Part shown: in pieces, positions 1 through 12,471 of the stretch
Position numbering within the stretch: the stretch's first letter is position 1
How the letters are laid out: the number at the start of each line of letters is the position of its first letter
DNA from: Augochlora pura
Lineage: Eukaryota > Arthropoda > Insecta > Hymenoptera > Halictidae
Direction of reading: 5' to 3'
Assembly: GCF_028453695.1 (NCBI RefSeq)
Contig: NC_135775.1
Location: 16,960,545 to 17,024,544 of the forward strand
DNA: 64,000 bases
The notes under the pieces: model-generated
What the model saw: only the letters and a program-made list of their open reading frames with translations
Told to the model about the DNA's origin: nothing
The model's database searches: none
Program-made: the position numbers and the translations under genes

Positions 1-2040
1 ATAATATTGGATTTTATTTTGTTTAAAGCAGTTTTGTTTCTTGTAAAATGAGTTTCGCGAAGGAAACGTCATTAGCTACAGCTACAAGTATCTAGTATAA
101 TAGTTTCCAAGTATCATCTAAATGTTTTATGAATCATTCTATTTATTTGTTTATCATGTTGGAATGTTTGTTGATGCATTACAATAATTAAATTGTCATC
201 ATGAAACTGTACATACAAGTATTGCAAAGAAATTAAATTTCAACAGACAATTACATAATGATTAACATTATAATGATTATTATCTTATAGAACGTTATAA
301 TGATCAGAAAGAAAAAAAGCTAATTATTGGTTGAAACCTGTTAATTCTTTTACATTATAGTTGTACAGTTTCGTTATAACGATTATCATTTCACTAATTT
401 TTATTTAAATTACCTATTTTGGGAAGTCAATATAATATATTGACAATATATTGAACGTATATACCTAATTCGAATAAATAAATAATCTATTTAAAATAGT
501 TATAAATTGTTATATTAGAATAAATTTGAGCTTCCTAAAGTTGACAATTTAACTAACAATTACTGATATAAAAATTTCAAGATCGAATGTTGGATGCATC
601 GTAAATAAAATGTTCATTTATATACTACGTTCTGTTTTATAAGTAAAATTTGTTATATCTTCAAAATGTTGTATCGTCACCTGTTTTTAAAGTAAATTTT
701 GATTAATTTATGGTGGCCCATCTAGTAAATGCCTATATGTATATATTATCGATTCACAGAGAACGTGAGAGCCTTGCTAAATGTTAAATTATTTTTATTA
801 TCCACCAAATAAACAGTTAATTCTAATTTAAGAATTTCAATTAAAAAGATGCTTTAAAATCGAGTGTCAGTGCACATCATTCATTCTCCTATAGCGCCCA
901 CGAAACGAAGCCTCATTTTTGAAAAGATTTATTCTAACCAAATATGGCAAAATAATAACGAACGTTGCAGCAGTTTCTCGAATAGTTACTCGCACGATAT
1001 GTACGTTCCAATGAATTCGTGCGACAATCGAATAATGAAATAGTCGTAGCGCAATCGGTCGCATAAGAATTCGTTTATTTGATTCGCCTGACGTAATCGG
1101 CAGAAGAACATTGGTTCGCCAGGAAATGCATATTCTGTAATCGCGGTCTAATGCGGGGATTATTCGCGCGGAATTGGCTATTCAAGACGTTCTGTTATTA
1201 CGGTAGATCGCCTGACGATTGATAGAAACGATTCGATTAGAACTTCGATGGCCGCCCGGAATTGCATGCAAATGTACAGGCCCCACGCAAATTCTGCCAA
1301 CCGACTCCCTTTGCACGCAACTTTCTACTACGCGAATTTGAAATAATATGCTTCAGAGAATATTACTACTTTTGCACAGCACATTTCGATCAGTTCAAAA
1401 ATTGTCTTCTTTTTAGACGTCGAACGTCTAATTGTAAAATTCTGTGAACATTTTAATGCTTCGACAGCCACGTTATTAAGATAAAAAAAATTTCATGAAA
1501 TACTTTTTTAGTACGATTATTGTTCGCAGACAATTAAAACAGATAACAAGTCGGGGACAATGGCACAAATACCTTTTCATTTTTTCTACAAAAATTTAAC
1601 GTAATAATAATAATTATAGGAATAATAATAATAATAATAATTATAGGAATAATAATAGTAATAATCATAGTACTAATAATAGTAACAGTCATAGTGATAG
1701 TCATAGTAATAGTATTAATAATAGTACTATTATACTATATATTATATTATGAGTAGTAATAAACAATAATAATCACAACAAAATAATAATAAAAATAAAA
1801 ACAACATAATTACAGTATACAAGACTAAACATCATAGCTTCTGATAATAGTATATAGTTAGTACTTAATTTGATTAAAATCATCAATCAAGAAATCAATA
1901 TTATTAGTATAATCGTTAATCAAAATGAGAATTCGATTCAAAGGATCGTTATAGAGCAATCAGGAAACGTAATTGTTCTCGTAAAACGTCGCGGATAGTT
2001 AAAAGTAAAATTAATATTATTATAATTATTATGCATATTG
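1..2040. other. AT-rich non-coding DNA, no gene seen
   Basis: I see no supported gene here. Sequence is AT-rich with frequent stops in all frames. The part from about 870 to 1300 is richer in CpG and holds two short frames of 61-65 codons without any recognisable motif. An imperfect AAT/TAG trinucleotide tract runs from about 1602 to 1800. Confidence 0.7.
1602..1800. repeat. Imperfect AAT/AATAG trinucleotide tract
   Basis: Runs of AAT, interrupted by ATAGG, ATAGT and CATAGT units, continue for about 200 bp. This is simple-sequence DNA produced by slippage; no function is suggested. Confidence 0.75.
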
Positions 2041-2287
2041 TTACGATTGCACTCGAAGTCATTTCAACTGCAATTCTAAAATAACTTTTCTGGCTTCTAG
2101 TATTTCCATTTTACATAACGAAATTCATACTATGCGTATGAAATTGAGACTAGTGACTCATGTAACAGTTACCCTTTCAACAATTTCTTAAATCTAAACT
2201 TTGGCGATAACTATGAAAATAATTTCGGAACTTGTCGCAATAATTTTAATGGCACCGCACAGTCGCCACTCGAGTGCAAAGGGTTAA
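2041..2287 (+). mobile_element. TTAA-type MITE, family N copy 1
   Basis: A short non-autonomous element. The right end reads CACTCGAGTGCAAAGGGTTAA, whose reverse complement starts TTAACCCTTTGCACTCGAG. The left end, at 2041, reads TTACGATTGCACTCGAAG, a decayed version of the same terminus. TTAA at 2284-2287 fits the target duplication of the piggyBac superfamily, which duplicates TTAA on insertion. The interior has no coding frame. Related copies lie at about 21,720-21,921 (reverse orientation) and 34,852-35,060 (same orientation), and a right-end fragment lies at 16,751-16,818. The shared interior (TTTAAATCTAAACTTTG near 2190) supports one family. Assignment to piggyBac rests on termini only. 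Confidence 0.6.
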
Positions 2288-3338
2288 GAGTGATACATCT
2301 GGATCGGTGGAGTGCATAATTATTTGCTTATACTTTTATAAACTTGTTAGGCTCACAGTTTATTATGGCAAACTCTTCCTGTTATGGTTCTGAGAATATC
2401 ATGGTCTACGGTTAGAAGAAATTGTGGATTGGAAATACCATGTTTGGTGTGAGAACTACGACGTAAGGAACTGCGTTTACATTTATTAATAATTTATCGC
2501 ACGTAGCGGAGCTTTTTCAAATGTTTTTTTTTTAACAAGGATTTATCTGGTTAACGTATAATATCGTAAATATAACGCGATTTGTACACTGATAAGATAA
2601 CATTTTGTTCGAAGGAAATCATTGTGATGGATTCTCGTTAATGGCATGGAATGATAGTGATTGTTAATGAGATCTAATTTGAATGACAATACTTGGGCAC
2701 AGAATATACTTAGCTTTTTCTTTAAAATATTATATTATCATCGTTTGAACTTGATGTAACTAAACTATAGATCCTTATACGTTTATGTTAAGTGCAAATC
2801 TTTAAAATGCAAGAAAGCGCACGACAAATTAACAATAAGAAATAATATTATTATTAACTTTTTTATAACCTTAATCAGTTTAAAATGACACATAAAAAGA
2901 CTGCGAAAAGTTCAGGCGTTTATTCATAACTTTTTTCTGTCCGAGATACTTTTTGCATTACGTATGATCACTGTTGTAATTGTCAGATTCAACATCGTAT
3001 AACCATAATTCTAATTGTACAACTGAAAATCTATTGCCGATTTGCAGCGATATTTAACGTAAAATATACGAAGCTACATAAATAGCCATATAGTAAAATA
3101 AAATTATGATTTTTAAAGATTTTGTTTTAGTATCGTATGGTTTCATTTTAATAGATATGAATTCCTTTATTTAACAAATCACGTTCCTGGGCTTACATCA
3201 GATGCCCTTACATTATAACTAAAAGTTGCACATGCGCGCAAGTATGATCGACGAAAGTATAGTACTCGATTAACGAGATAATAAATGCATAAAAATGACT
3301 GAACGTATTCGATTAATGAAGAATATACAAAGCAGAAT
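2288..3338. other. AT-rich non-coding DNA, no gene seen
   Basis: No open frame of useful length, no repeat array and no RNA gene is visible. A run of nine T lies near 2524. Confidence 0.65.
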
Positions 3339-3530
3339 AAATGTAGAGAAATAGAAATACAGAGAAATATAAATATAGAAAAATATAAATACAGGGAAAT
3401 AAAAAATATAAAGAAATATAAATGCAGAGAAATATAAATACAGAGAAATATAAATATAGAGCAATATAAATACAGAGAAATATAAATATAGAGAAATATA
3501 AATACAGAGAAATATATTTGTAGAGAATAA
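3339..3530. repeat. 16-bp minisatellite, about 12 units
   Basis: Tandem units follow the consensus AAATACAGAGAAATAT, with variants AAATATAGAGAAATAT and AAATGCAGAGAAATAT. The array produces two overlapping minus-strand frames of 78-97 codons rich in Tyr, Phe, Leu and Ile. Those are translations of the repeat, not a membrane protein. Confidence 0.9.
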
Positions 3531-5310
3531 CAAGAGCAGAAAATAACAAATGTAACGAGACATTAAAAAATTGGACAGCTGTTATATCAGGCTACAGAGA
3601 ATACTATAATAACAACCAATCTATCATAACTAGACACTGTAGTTTCTTCAACGGCTTTATTAACCTCAGCATTGATATCCTTCAATCATTATAAACTCTG
3701 CCATGTTGCATTACGTCGACTCATTTTTCTGCCATAAGGACGTAAGATCCGCATTCTAATCGCAACGAAGCACCCATGAAATACTATCGTCTGATTACTT
3801 CGCGTCTAAAAATACGCGCGCATGTTACTTTATCGGAACAGGTTTCGCGTAAAGACATGCGTGTAATAATTATTGACAAATAGAACACGGTGCACACGTT
3901 CTCCGCTACAAAGAAATCGAATCAATCAAAATTAGTATAGCGTGAAATTGAACGTGTACGCGAGTCCCATAAGTTAATGAATCCCGGAGCGTGTCGAGGG
4001 GGATCGCGTCTGGATCTGGATGTAATTTCATTCGGAAAAAGTTTTTCAAGGAGTCCGAACCAATCTGTGGGGGAACGAGCGCGAAACGAGTCGCGCGATG
4101 TCACGAAAAACGTCGAGCAGGAAATATTATAGCCGCGTCATTCGGCATATACGGGGTGATAGATAAAAATGCAGGGAATACCCGCTATTACATTTTTGTG
4201 AATAACACGTCGCGTCCGACCTTGAAAAATTCGATGCGCAGCTGAATTAAAGCGCGAGGTTGTTTCAATTTGCGTGTCAATGCGTCCTTATTGTATAGTC
4301 CACCGATGAAATTACTGTTTCTATAATGGTCTATAGTTCCGTGATACATGCAGCGCAAACTCCTAAATTTGATGAACTATTTTTCGATATTATTAGTTAT
4401 AGTATTATTATCACTACTTCGATCGTTTGTTATTGTTTCTAATCACTGCTTTGTCAAATTCTTATGAAAAGTTTTTCAATTTTTACACAATTTCGTTACT
4501 CTGACCCACTGTATGCCGTAAAGGATAATTGAAACCATGAAAAACAGTACAAGACTAAGCGAATATTAAGTTTTCTTTGCATTTATGGTAATTTTTTACA
4601 TAAAAACACGAACATATTAAATGAAATTATATTTCGTGGAATACTTTCAAATTTGTGTAATATTGATACAATGAAGATATTATTAAATATTATATTATTT
4701 AAATTAATTATGCGTTTCACTAGATGCATTTTAAAAAATCTCTTACTGATAATCAAATATAAAAATGTTAGGTTAGACACGTTTCTACACCACAAAAATG
4801 AGATAAATCTGTATATAACCTATAAATTGTTGTACGACAAGCACAGAAGCATTTTCTTTTAGCAGAAGATAATCATAAAGCGCACATGATTAAATAATCT
4901 TTGATTCGTATCAGACAATGTTAAAGTAAAATAATTTTACAAGGCTTTGTAAGTGAAACGTGTACAATGTGCAATATTTCTTTTCAGACATTCTTTAAAA
5001 CGCAATAACTTTTTCCATATTGGATCAATCGACTTAAAATTTTTGTATTTTACAATAATTATTTACTAGCTTACAGTAGCAATAGTTTACAATATTGCAA
5101 ACTTATGCAGTAAACTATTAGAATTTCTTAAAATGAATCTTGAACAACGCCAACTTATGCAATAAACTATTACAATTTTTTTGCGAAATATATCAAATCT
5201 ATTCGATATAGTTTGGTAAAGTCTCGAAAATAAATGATAAAAATATTGTAAAATCTGACAATTAGAAAATTCAAAACGAAATAAATATCATGAAATCAAG
5301 CGATTATTTA
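3531..5310. other. Non-coding DNA with a modest CpG-rich patch
   Basis: The part around 3740-4260 is less AT-rich and has opposed open frames of 60-84 codons (3922-4104 minus, 3991-4245 plus) with no recognisable domain. The rest is AT-rich. No gene is supported. Confidence 0.6.
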
Positions 5311-5546
5311 TTAACCCTTTCGTTACGAGTGCTGACTATAATCGGAATATAATATTATTTAAATATAATACACATGTTGTAATAGAATACAATACAGTAA
5401 AATACAGTTTACAATACAATAGAGTACAATACAATGCAATAAAAGACAATACAATGTTATATAATATAATGTAATATAAGACTATAAATAATCCGTTCCG
5501 TGGCGTCACTCCAGCAGAGCGAACTGTTGTAATACGAAAGGGTTAA
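5311..5546. mobile_element. TTAA-type MITE with TTAACCCTTTCGT termini
   Basis: The element is bounded by TTAA at 5311-5314 and 5543-5546. The left terminus TTAACCCTTTCGTTACGAG matches the reverse complement of the right end, TTAACCCTTTCGTATTACA, over the first 13 bases. The 236-bp interior is mostly a degenerate AATACA-type tract (about 5370-5460) and has no coding capacity. TTAA followed by CCC is the usual start of a piggyBac-superfamily terminal repeat. The autonomous partner is not in this window. Confidence 0.75.
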
Positions 5547-5585
5547 AAATATTATAAAAAGAACGGTTTGAAAATTACAGCCAGC

Positions 5586-5655
5586 AACAATATAGTATTG
5601 TTGTTCGGCGCTATGAGGGTTAGCCCCTTGCACTATAATAACGAGTCAGACTCAT
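5586..5655. mobile_element. Single TTAA-element end (family I) beside a small hairpin
   Basis: TTAGCCCCTTGCACTATAAT begins at 5620 and is nearly identical, through about 5647, to the end at 10,586-10,622. Both match the reverse complement of the right end of the element at 41,492-41,737. No matching second terminus is visible, so this is a solo end or a truncated copy. Just upstream, at about 5586-5602, lies the short palindrome AACAATATAGTATTGTT. Confidence 0.5.
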
Positions 5656-8400
5656 GTTGAAGATTTTATGCAAGCTCTATTAAATATGACTATTATTAAT
5701 TCCTTCTACATCGAAGTAAAAATAAATTTTTCTGTCGTCAAAGTATAGGAACGAAGGTAAATGAAGACAATTCAGGAAACAAAAATTGTCTGGTCCTATT
5801 AGGAAAATTATTAAGGCGCGAATAAATGCTAATCGTCGTAGCATGAAAGTAGCGACAGTGGAAGGGGTTAAGACGCAGCCGAAAAAAAACAGCGGTATTT
5901 TACATTTCGGTAGAAATGCCTCGATCGGTGTGTCGGAGCGGTTCTCGGCGAGCGCGGAAAACGCGTTTATGTACGGTCGAAGGCTGGTTCCCACAGACAC
6001 GTCCCTGGGATGTTTGGCTTTCGATTTATCGATCCGGCAAAAAATCACCGGCTAATCGCGGCGTTTCTCGAGGAACGGGCGAAGCGGCCACGGATGCCTC
6101 CTCCCTTTCCTAGCGCGCTCTATCGCGGGCATTTTTTATCGGCGAGCGGCCCGAGCGATCCTCTCCCGATCCTCTCCCGATCCTCGTGCACGATCCGTGG
6201 CGAGCCGTTTTTGCGGCCAAGTGCCGGCCGTCTTTCCAGACACTTGCGTATAAATATTAATGCGGCCAGGATACTCGGTAACCTAACCGACGAGTTTTTT
6301 TTTTTTCGGACGCGATTGATATTTATACCGCGCGGCGATCTATCTCGGCTCGTGGAAGGAAGAGGAAGTCGGAGAAAACGGTCGTTTTGAAGATCAATGT
6401 TGCTTTACGCGCCGGCACGAGGAACGGGCCTCCCCCGTTTGTTGGCTCGGCGCAAACCGCATTATCGTCGCGGTCCTCTGCGGTGAAGGCAGTAACGACC
6501 TGTTCTTTGGGAAACGTTAACTGTTTCACAACAAGCACGATGAATTTAATAAGCAATCGATCACCGGAAGCACGATAACGACTATTTTATTATTACCGCT
6601 ACGCGAGAGCAATGAAAATCCGTCTGGCCCGATTTTTCGCGACTTTTTGCGCAATGCAGAACGGGATCGAGAAAGTATTCGAATGTATTAGGTCCACTGG
6701 AATGTTCTGTCCGTTTGCGAAACGATACGTAACAATGAATTTTTTCGTACTTCGGTATTAGTTATTGTACAATATAATTTCCGTCGTTGCTGACGACAAG
6801 TGTGACAGCAATTTTTAAATACAATTTTTGGGAAATACGCATATTTTTCTTTTTAAAAACGAAATAGCTTTTTCATCATTGGGCCAAGTAGTCTAAATCT
6901 TTGTTGGTATCTTGGAGGGATTAGTTTACTTGACAACGGCTAAAACGTTGTTTTCAAAAGTTGCAGTTTGCTGACATGAAAAAAGAATTCAGATATTATG
7001 CTTTTTCAATTTTCTTATTCGAGCATGCAACGAAAATTTAAGACATTTTGTAGATCTTTGTAAGTTTTCCTAAAAATCAGTTAGTTGAAAAAAATTAAAT
7101 TAACCTAATTAACCTAAAAATAATTTAAATTAACCTAAATTAACCTAAAATTAAGTTAACCTAAAACAGTCGTGTTTTAACGGATTTAAATCCATATTTT
7201 AGAAATTTCAAGATGCTATTCTTTTTTTAACCAGTTAACTGTGTTTGTCGACTATATCCGTCATGGAGATGTGGCAGAATTTTGTGTCACGACGATTATA
7301 TCCGTCATGCATTAAAATTTTGTTACAATTTGATAATTAAATTGTTATTATGGCGAAAACTAAATTATATTCGTAAATTTGAATGTATGTAAAATGTTTA
7401 GAGGTCTAGACGAAATGAAACAAACAAATGAAAATTATAAATAATTTGAGCTGAATTCATAACTTTTCTTCGTTATCGCTTGATTATTGCGACACACACT
7501 GGTGGACGCTTAGAAAAGAGATCGTCACAGTTAACTGGTTAAAAAAAATAGTACAGTAGAGGAGTCTTGAGAGAAAATCGAAAAGTCTCCCTGAAAATAA
7601 TTTCATGATGTTGGTCGCGTATTAATCGTGATAAATCGCTGGGTGAGCACGAATTCCTTCACGCAGGGCCTTATTGTATCGAAATAAATGAAAGTGCCCG
7701 TATCGCAAGCATCTTACGCATCGTTTTCCCTTTATTCCCACAATGTCCTGTTGTTCGAGCACTCGACAGTATTGATCGAAAGAAAAGATAACGTAAGTAC
7801 GTTTCAAGAAAATTGTGCGCAAAAACGCGAATGAAGAATAAAGGATTATTCGAGTAAAGTGTCGTTCGAATAATTCTAATAGACTAATTTATGACGAATA
7901 AGATATTCAACTAAAAGATATTGTTTTGGATAATCGCTTTAGACAAATATTTATTCAAAACAATCCGAATAATGCCCAACTCCGTTTTGTAACATTAAAC
8001 AAAAATAATAATAAATCTAAATAATATTGTAGTAATAATAATAAAACATTTCGCGCCAATTTACGAGATTTTACAAAATGTGTTGTAGCGGACATTACGC
8101 CTGCATTTTTATTAAAATTTATATACGTATAATGAGAAAGAGAATTCATTCGGTCGTTTCTTGAAAAATAGCCCTCGTAATTTCAACAATCTGAAAATTA
8201 TAAATGCGAGACCGGTCATTTTTTATTAGCCTTGTGTATCTTCAATGAAATCAGATACTTGCCGCGCCCGCGCAAGTTCCCACATTCGAACGAAAATTTA
8301 TTCATCACGCTACACGCGGATGAAATAATATACTAGCTGCGTTCGATGCTACCGTTTCACGAATTCTGAAAAAGTGTCGGAAACGTCGAGCAAGCGCGAA
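5656..8400. other. Non-coding DNA with a GC-richer block at 5.8-6.6 kb
   Basis: From about 5800 to 6560 the sequence is CpG-rich and open in several frames on both strands (up to 126 codons at 6010-6390 plus and 122 codons at 5680-6048 minus). No frame dominates and none has a recognisable motif, so I treat them as chance openings. The tetranucleotide-like run CTCTCCCGATC repeats near 6160-6183. The rest is AT-rich; a 66-codon minus-strand frame at 7622-7822 is not supported. Confidence 0.6.
7093..7167. repeat. TTAACCTAAA-type short repeats
   Basis: The motif AACCTAA or TTAACCTAA recurs about six times in 75 bp. CCTAA is the complement of the insect telomere unit TTAGG, but spacing is irregular and spacers are AT-rich, so an interstitial telomere tract is not shown. 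It is recorded as a degenerate simple repeat. Confidence 0.5.
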
Positions 8401-10585
8401 CGCGGACAAAACCCGCGCGATCTACTAATTACTGTCACTCGCTAAACAGGTGTGGACCGGCGCAGGTACCGTTGTTGCCGTAATCGTTGTAATTCGTGCC
8501 AATATAATCTGATACCGTCCATTACACGGAGTTAATAATAATCGGACGATTAATGCGCGCCTCGGAATGATAAACCAGGACAGCCCTACCGAACGCGAAA
8601 GATAATTATGTAGGTGAAAGCTGTGTCGGTTCCATCGTTCGGCCAGCTGTTCGTGTAAACAAATTAAGCGCGATCCATACTTTGTAGACCGCGTTATTAT
8701 TTCCTTTTTCTCTCGTTTCGTGCCTTTTCTGCCAGATCGATTCAAATTCTAAAAGGAACACGGACCCGAGAGTTAATGGGGAATGCGTCGCTATCGAAGT
8801 TCGGTAAAACCGCCTCGGCAGAGATGGAAGAGAGAGTTGAAGTACAAATTACAGGAAGCTCGGGACGCCCGGATTCTTTCATGAATTTCGAAACAGCTGG
8901 CCGGGAGAGGTGTTAAAACATCATCAGCTTCGGAATTAATGTGTTCGACCGCTGAGGAGAATACCAGTTACTCGCGTACCGCGCATCACGCCAAATTTTA
9001 ACAGCTTATCGTTATCATGATCCGCGAAAGTTGCTAGTTCCGCTCGGAGAGATTATGATAATAACGAGCGCGTTGCGTTGCGAGCGAATCATCGTTTCGG
9101 GCGCAGAAACGCTTCCGTATCCTGCACCGAGTTCAGCTACGGTTCTATGCGTGCCCATAATTATGAAAGTGGCGTAAGTCAAAAATTTAAAGAAATTATT
9201 TAAACATAACTTGAAAACGGCGCGTGTAAAGATTATAATCGAGCTTCAAATAAAACAACTTTATTCCCTAATTTGTTCATAGCTATTTATGAGGTATCGC
9301 CTGATATCCACTTGTTGCGCGGAGCTTGTACATTGTCACAATTAAATCGCGAGTGTGGAGAGTTCGGATGGGAGAGACCTGGGCCAGACAAATCAAGTTC
9401 CATTGCTTTTGGAACGATCGGTATAATGTGGGCACCGTCCATCGGCGACGTGCGCTGAAAAGTAGTGCAGAAGGTTGTTGGAGGCCGTGATTTTCAGAAT
9501 GACTGCGTGTCACGTGTCGCGGCAACAGTGATTGTCAACGGCATACGTCATGCGGATGACCCTCGTGATTCTAATCACGGAGCACGTGAGTAGAAATGAC
9601 TATCAGCTGGATAAGGACTTCCTCGTGGGGCTCTGACCGCCCATGCAACCACTTTAATAATTCACCGTTTACCTCGCGATTAAACTATACTTTAGTTTTC
9701 CAATGGAAAAAAACGCTTCGACGGACAATCTTGGAGAAACATTGTGTTCTCGTTGAAATCAGAATTTTTCTCGTGACACGATCGCCGATTATTTCTGCAT
9801 GCGAATTCACTCGCAATATTTTACAAATGCAAATATATAACAAAAAAAAAATATCGCGCATCAAAGATCAGAGACGACGCGATTGGTCGCTGACCATGAT
9901 TTATCACTGTGATCGCGGAATCACGATCGCGATCGTGATTCAACTTCAGTCACGATCGTCATGGTGATTTTCTTGTTTTGACTGAATGTACTCTGTACGA
10001 TGATTACATTCTTGATTGCATCACATGGCTCAATTGATCTTCCATCGTGATCGATATATTATTTTGTATGCAATGCTTGTATAATATAATAATATGTAAA
10101 TAATATATGTTTAATAATATACGTATATGTATAATATATATATTATTATTACATATCTATTTATTATATACATTATATACATTTATATATATATAGTTTA
10201 TACGAAACTGGGCGCGAAATAAAATATTTTCAAATTACTTATGGAAGATGGCTGAACTTTTGTAACCTTTCGACAAATGAAAATTAATTCTTCGTCTTAA
10301 TTTCGCAATAATATACCGTAATAGATATTCATTTAAACAGTGTGTAAAAGTTGAAAACAATTTCTTCCATACAACGTATGCATTTACAAAAAAGCTATTT
10401 AAATCAGTAAAAAGATTGAAGAACGTATCAGCAGAATGATTTTCCCACGATTATATTGAAAACATTCTTTGCAATATGTAGCATTATTTATTTAATGATC
10501 ACGATAAAATTGTCTTTTACAATTTAATAGGAAATTCAATTGCATCTTCGTTATGAATTTTGGAAAAAATAATTAAATGTTATTA
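8400..10585. other. Mixed-composition non-coding DNA, no gene seen
   Basis: About 8400-9530 is moderately CpG-rich with scattered frames up to 106 codons (8425-8745 minus). About 9540-10,000 carries a 123-codon plus frame without recognisable features and a perfect 22-bp palindrome (listed separately). From 10,070 to 10,200 the DNA is an AT/TATA dinucleotide-rich stretch. Confidence 0.6.
9919..9940. repeat. Perfect 22-bp palindrome built on CGATCGCGATCG
   Basis: The 22 bases at 9919-9940 equal their own reverse complement; the centre is CGATCGCGATCG. Looser inverted copies of the flanks (ATCACTGTGATCGCG at 9903-9917; CACGATCGTCATGGTGATT at 9950-9968) extend the dyad symmetry. It could be a dimer binding site or a cruciform-prone remnant; nothing else identifies it. 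Confidence 0.7.
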
Positions 10586-10628
10586 TTAACCCCTTGCACT
10601 ATAATAACGAGTCAGACTCGTGGTGAAG
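10586..10628. mobile_element. TTAA-element end (family I) cut by the assembly gap
   Basis: TTAACCCCTTGCACTATAAT begins at 10,586 and continues through ACGAGTCAGACTCG to the first N. It is almost the same as the end at 5620-5655 and matches the reverse-complemented right end of the element at 41,492-41,737. The remainder of the element should lie in or beyond the gap. Confidence 0.6.
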
Positions 10629-10728
10629 NNNNNNNNNNNNNNNNNNNNNNNNNNNNNNNNNNNNNNNNNNNNNNNNNNNNNNNNNNNNNNNNNNNNNNNN
10701 NNNNNNNNNNNNNNNNNNNNNNNNNNNN
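10629..10728. other. Assembly gap, 100 N
   Basis: Exactly 100 N, the conventional placeholder for a scaffold gap of unknown size. It begins inside a repeat terminus and ends in purine-rich GC DNA, so the join was probably broken by repeated or hard-to-sequence DNA. Frames crossing the gap are meaningless. Confidence 0.97.
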
Positions 10729-12471
10729 CGGGCGATTGTTGCGGCGGAGGGAACGGAGGAGGCCGAGAAAGGAAGATAGGAGGCAAAAGGGACGAGCTGG
10801 CGAATGGGAGCAACGGGAAGTATCGGGAAATGAATCTAAAGAAGTGGGAAAAATCGTTCCACGCGCGAGCGAGACGCTGCGACGAGTCGGAGCGAGCGAG
10901 CGGAATTTCTGACGTCGGCCGGGTAAAAACGGGAGATAAAAAGGGACGACGAGAAAGGCCCTAAAAGTCGGGGATGAGGAGGGACAGGAAGTGATAGGAG
11001 AGGACGAAGAAAAGAGGGAAAAACGTGATGCACGAGGAGCGGACGTCGAGTTAAGTAATGGTATCGCGAGATTGTGGAATGGGGTGCGCAACGATACGGA
11101 CAGGAAGAAGATAAAGTACTACGATAATAGTAGTCGAGAGATACGTCGTACGTGCATTGAAAATATTCTATTGTTTAAAGGGATTGAGCGGGAAACGCGT
11201 ATAACCTTCCGCGCTTTCTCCAAGATATTTCGTAGCTCGGCGAATCCCTGCTGCTGAACTCGAACAATTGACGAAATTCTGATTGCTTTGCGACGGACAC
11301 TGTTATCACCGTGACGATGATTGACAACAATTAGAAGAGCAGAACTTCTTAACGCTTAATATACGATGCCAACAAATGGCCGCTTCCATCGTTTTTTTCA
11401 AATTAACACTAGATTTAACCCTTCACTGTCGTACTTTACATATGGCCAGCACACAAATAGGAAAACTTGAAGAACGGTATAACTTTTTAAAAACTACATC
11501 AAATGACTTGAATGTTTTTTTTTCACATGATAGAAGAACCAGTGTATTAAACAGTGACTATAATACTTCCTTTTTAATTTTACTTGTAATGACAAAAGAG
11601 CTACAAGACTCATGCTTTTTAACTTTACCTGAATCTATAACAAAAATTTAAAGAACGCATTTTATAGATCGCGATTCAAAGTAAATAAAAAAAAGGAAAA
11701 CAAGGAAAATAAATGTCCGGTAAAAAAGCGGAAGTTATTTATGACTCGATTTAATAGAATATCGAAAACACTGACGCCGTGAAACGTTCATTTTTATGAA
11801 ACGCCATTTTTATGTAGGGCCATTAATTTTCATGTTTTGTTCATCAAAAAGACTATCAATCTCACAGAAATATATGCAGATGTATTCCGAAGTGATCTGC
11901 GAAAGGTGCTATAGCGTTTTTTACGAAAAGTCGCATGAAAATCATGGGATACCATAGGTGACGAGTCCAGCAACACTATTTAAGACTATGAGCGATAAAT
12001 CTTGCGTACATAAGATTGTGGCCTACACGGCAATTATCGAGTCGAGAACTCCAAAATTTTTGCGAAATCTTCCCCGGCCATCTATCTTCGATCACGCCGG
12101 TATGTTCAAGTATGTAGATCTCAAAAACGGAATGAATCACAGGCTGCGCGCGATTTGCATATAAATCAGCACGTGTGCCATCCCGACACATCCTGTACAG
12201 CGTAATCTGCCTTGTACAGAACCGCAATTCTTCGAGTCGAAAAATCCGGCAATCTTTGACAGCGTCCACCACTGGAAGATCGGATACTGCGATGCATCAG
12301 AGATGAAAACGAAAATTTTATTACGATACTTTTCTAGCGTTGCTTTCACTGTAATACTTTTTACTTTTACAAAACTTAGTGTAACAAAATGCTGAAGAAT
12401 TATATGCGGTTATTACGAAATTGACTATGTAAAATTTGGAAACAGAATACCATTAAGTAATTTTCTAATTA
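10729..12471. other. Purine-rich block, then AT-rich non-coding DNA
   Basis: From 10,729 to about 11,060 the + strand is strongly purine-rich (GGA, GAA and AGG units). This gives opposed long open frames with biased composition (Arg, Lys, Glu, Gly on plus; Ser, Pro, Leu, Phe on minus), which I do not accept as genes. A solo TTAA-type end, TTAACCCTTCACTGTCGTAC, lies near 11,417. Overlapping frames at 11,958-12,349 have no recognisable domain. Confidence 0.6.

Noticed and set aside
3270..3563. Tyr/Phe/Leu-rich minus frames resembling a membrane protein
   Set aside because: They are translations of the 16-bp minisatellite.
7093..7167. Interstitial telomere repeat (CCTAA/TTAGG)
   Set aside because: Units are irregular and separated by AT spacers; no uninterrupted TTAGG array.
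10577..11091. Frames of 75-159 codons across the gap
   Set aside because: About 34 codons are N; the remainder is purine-rich low-complexity DNA.
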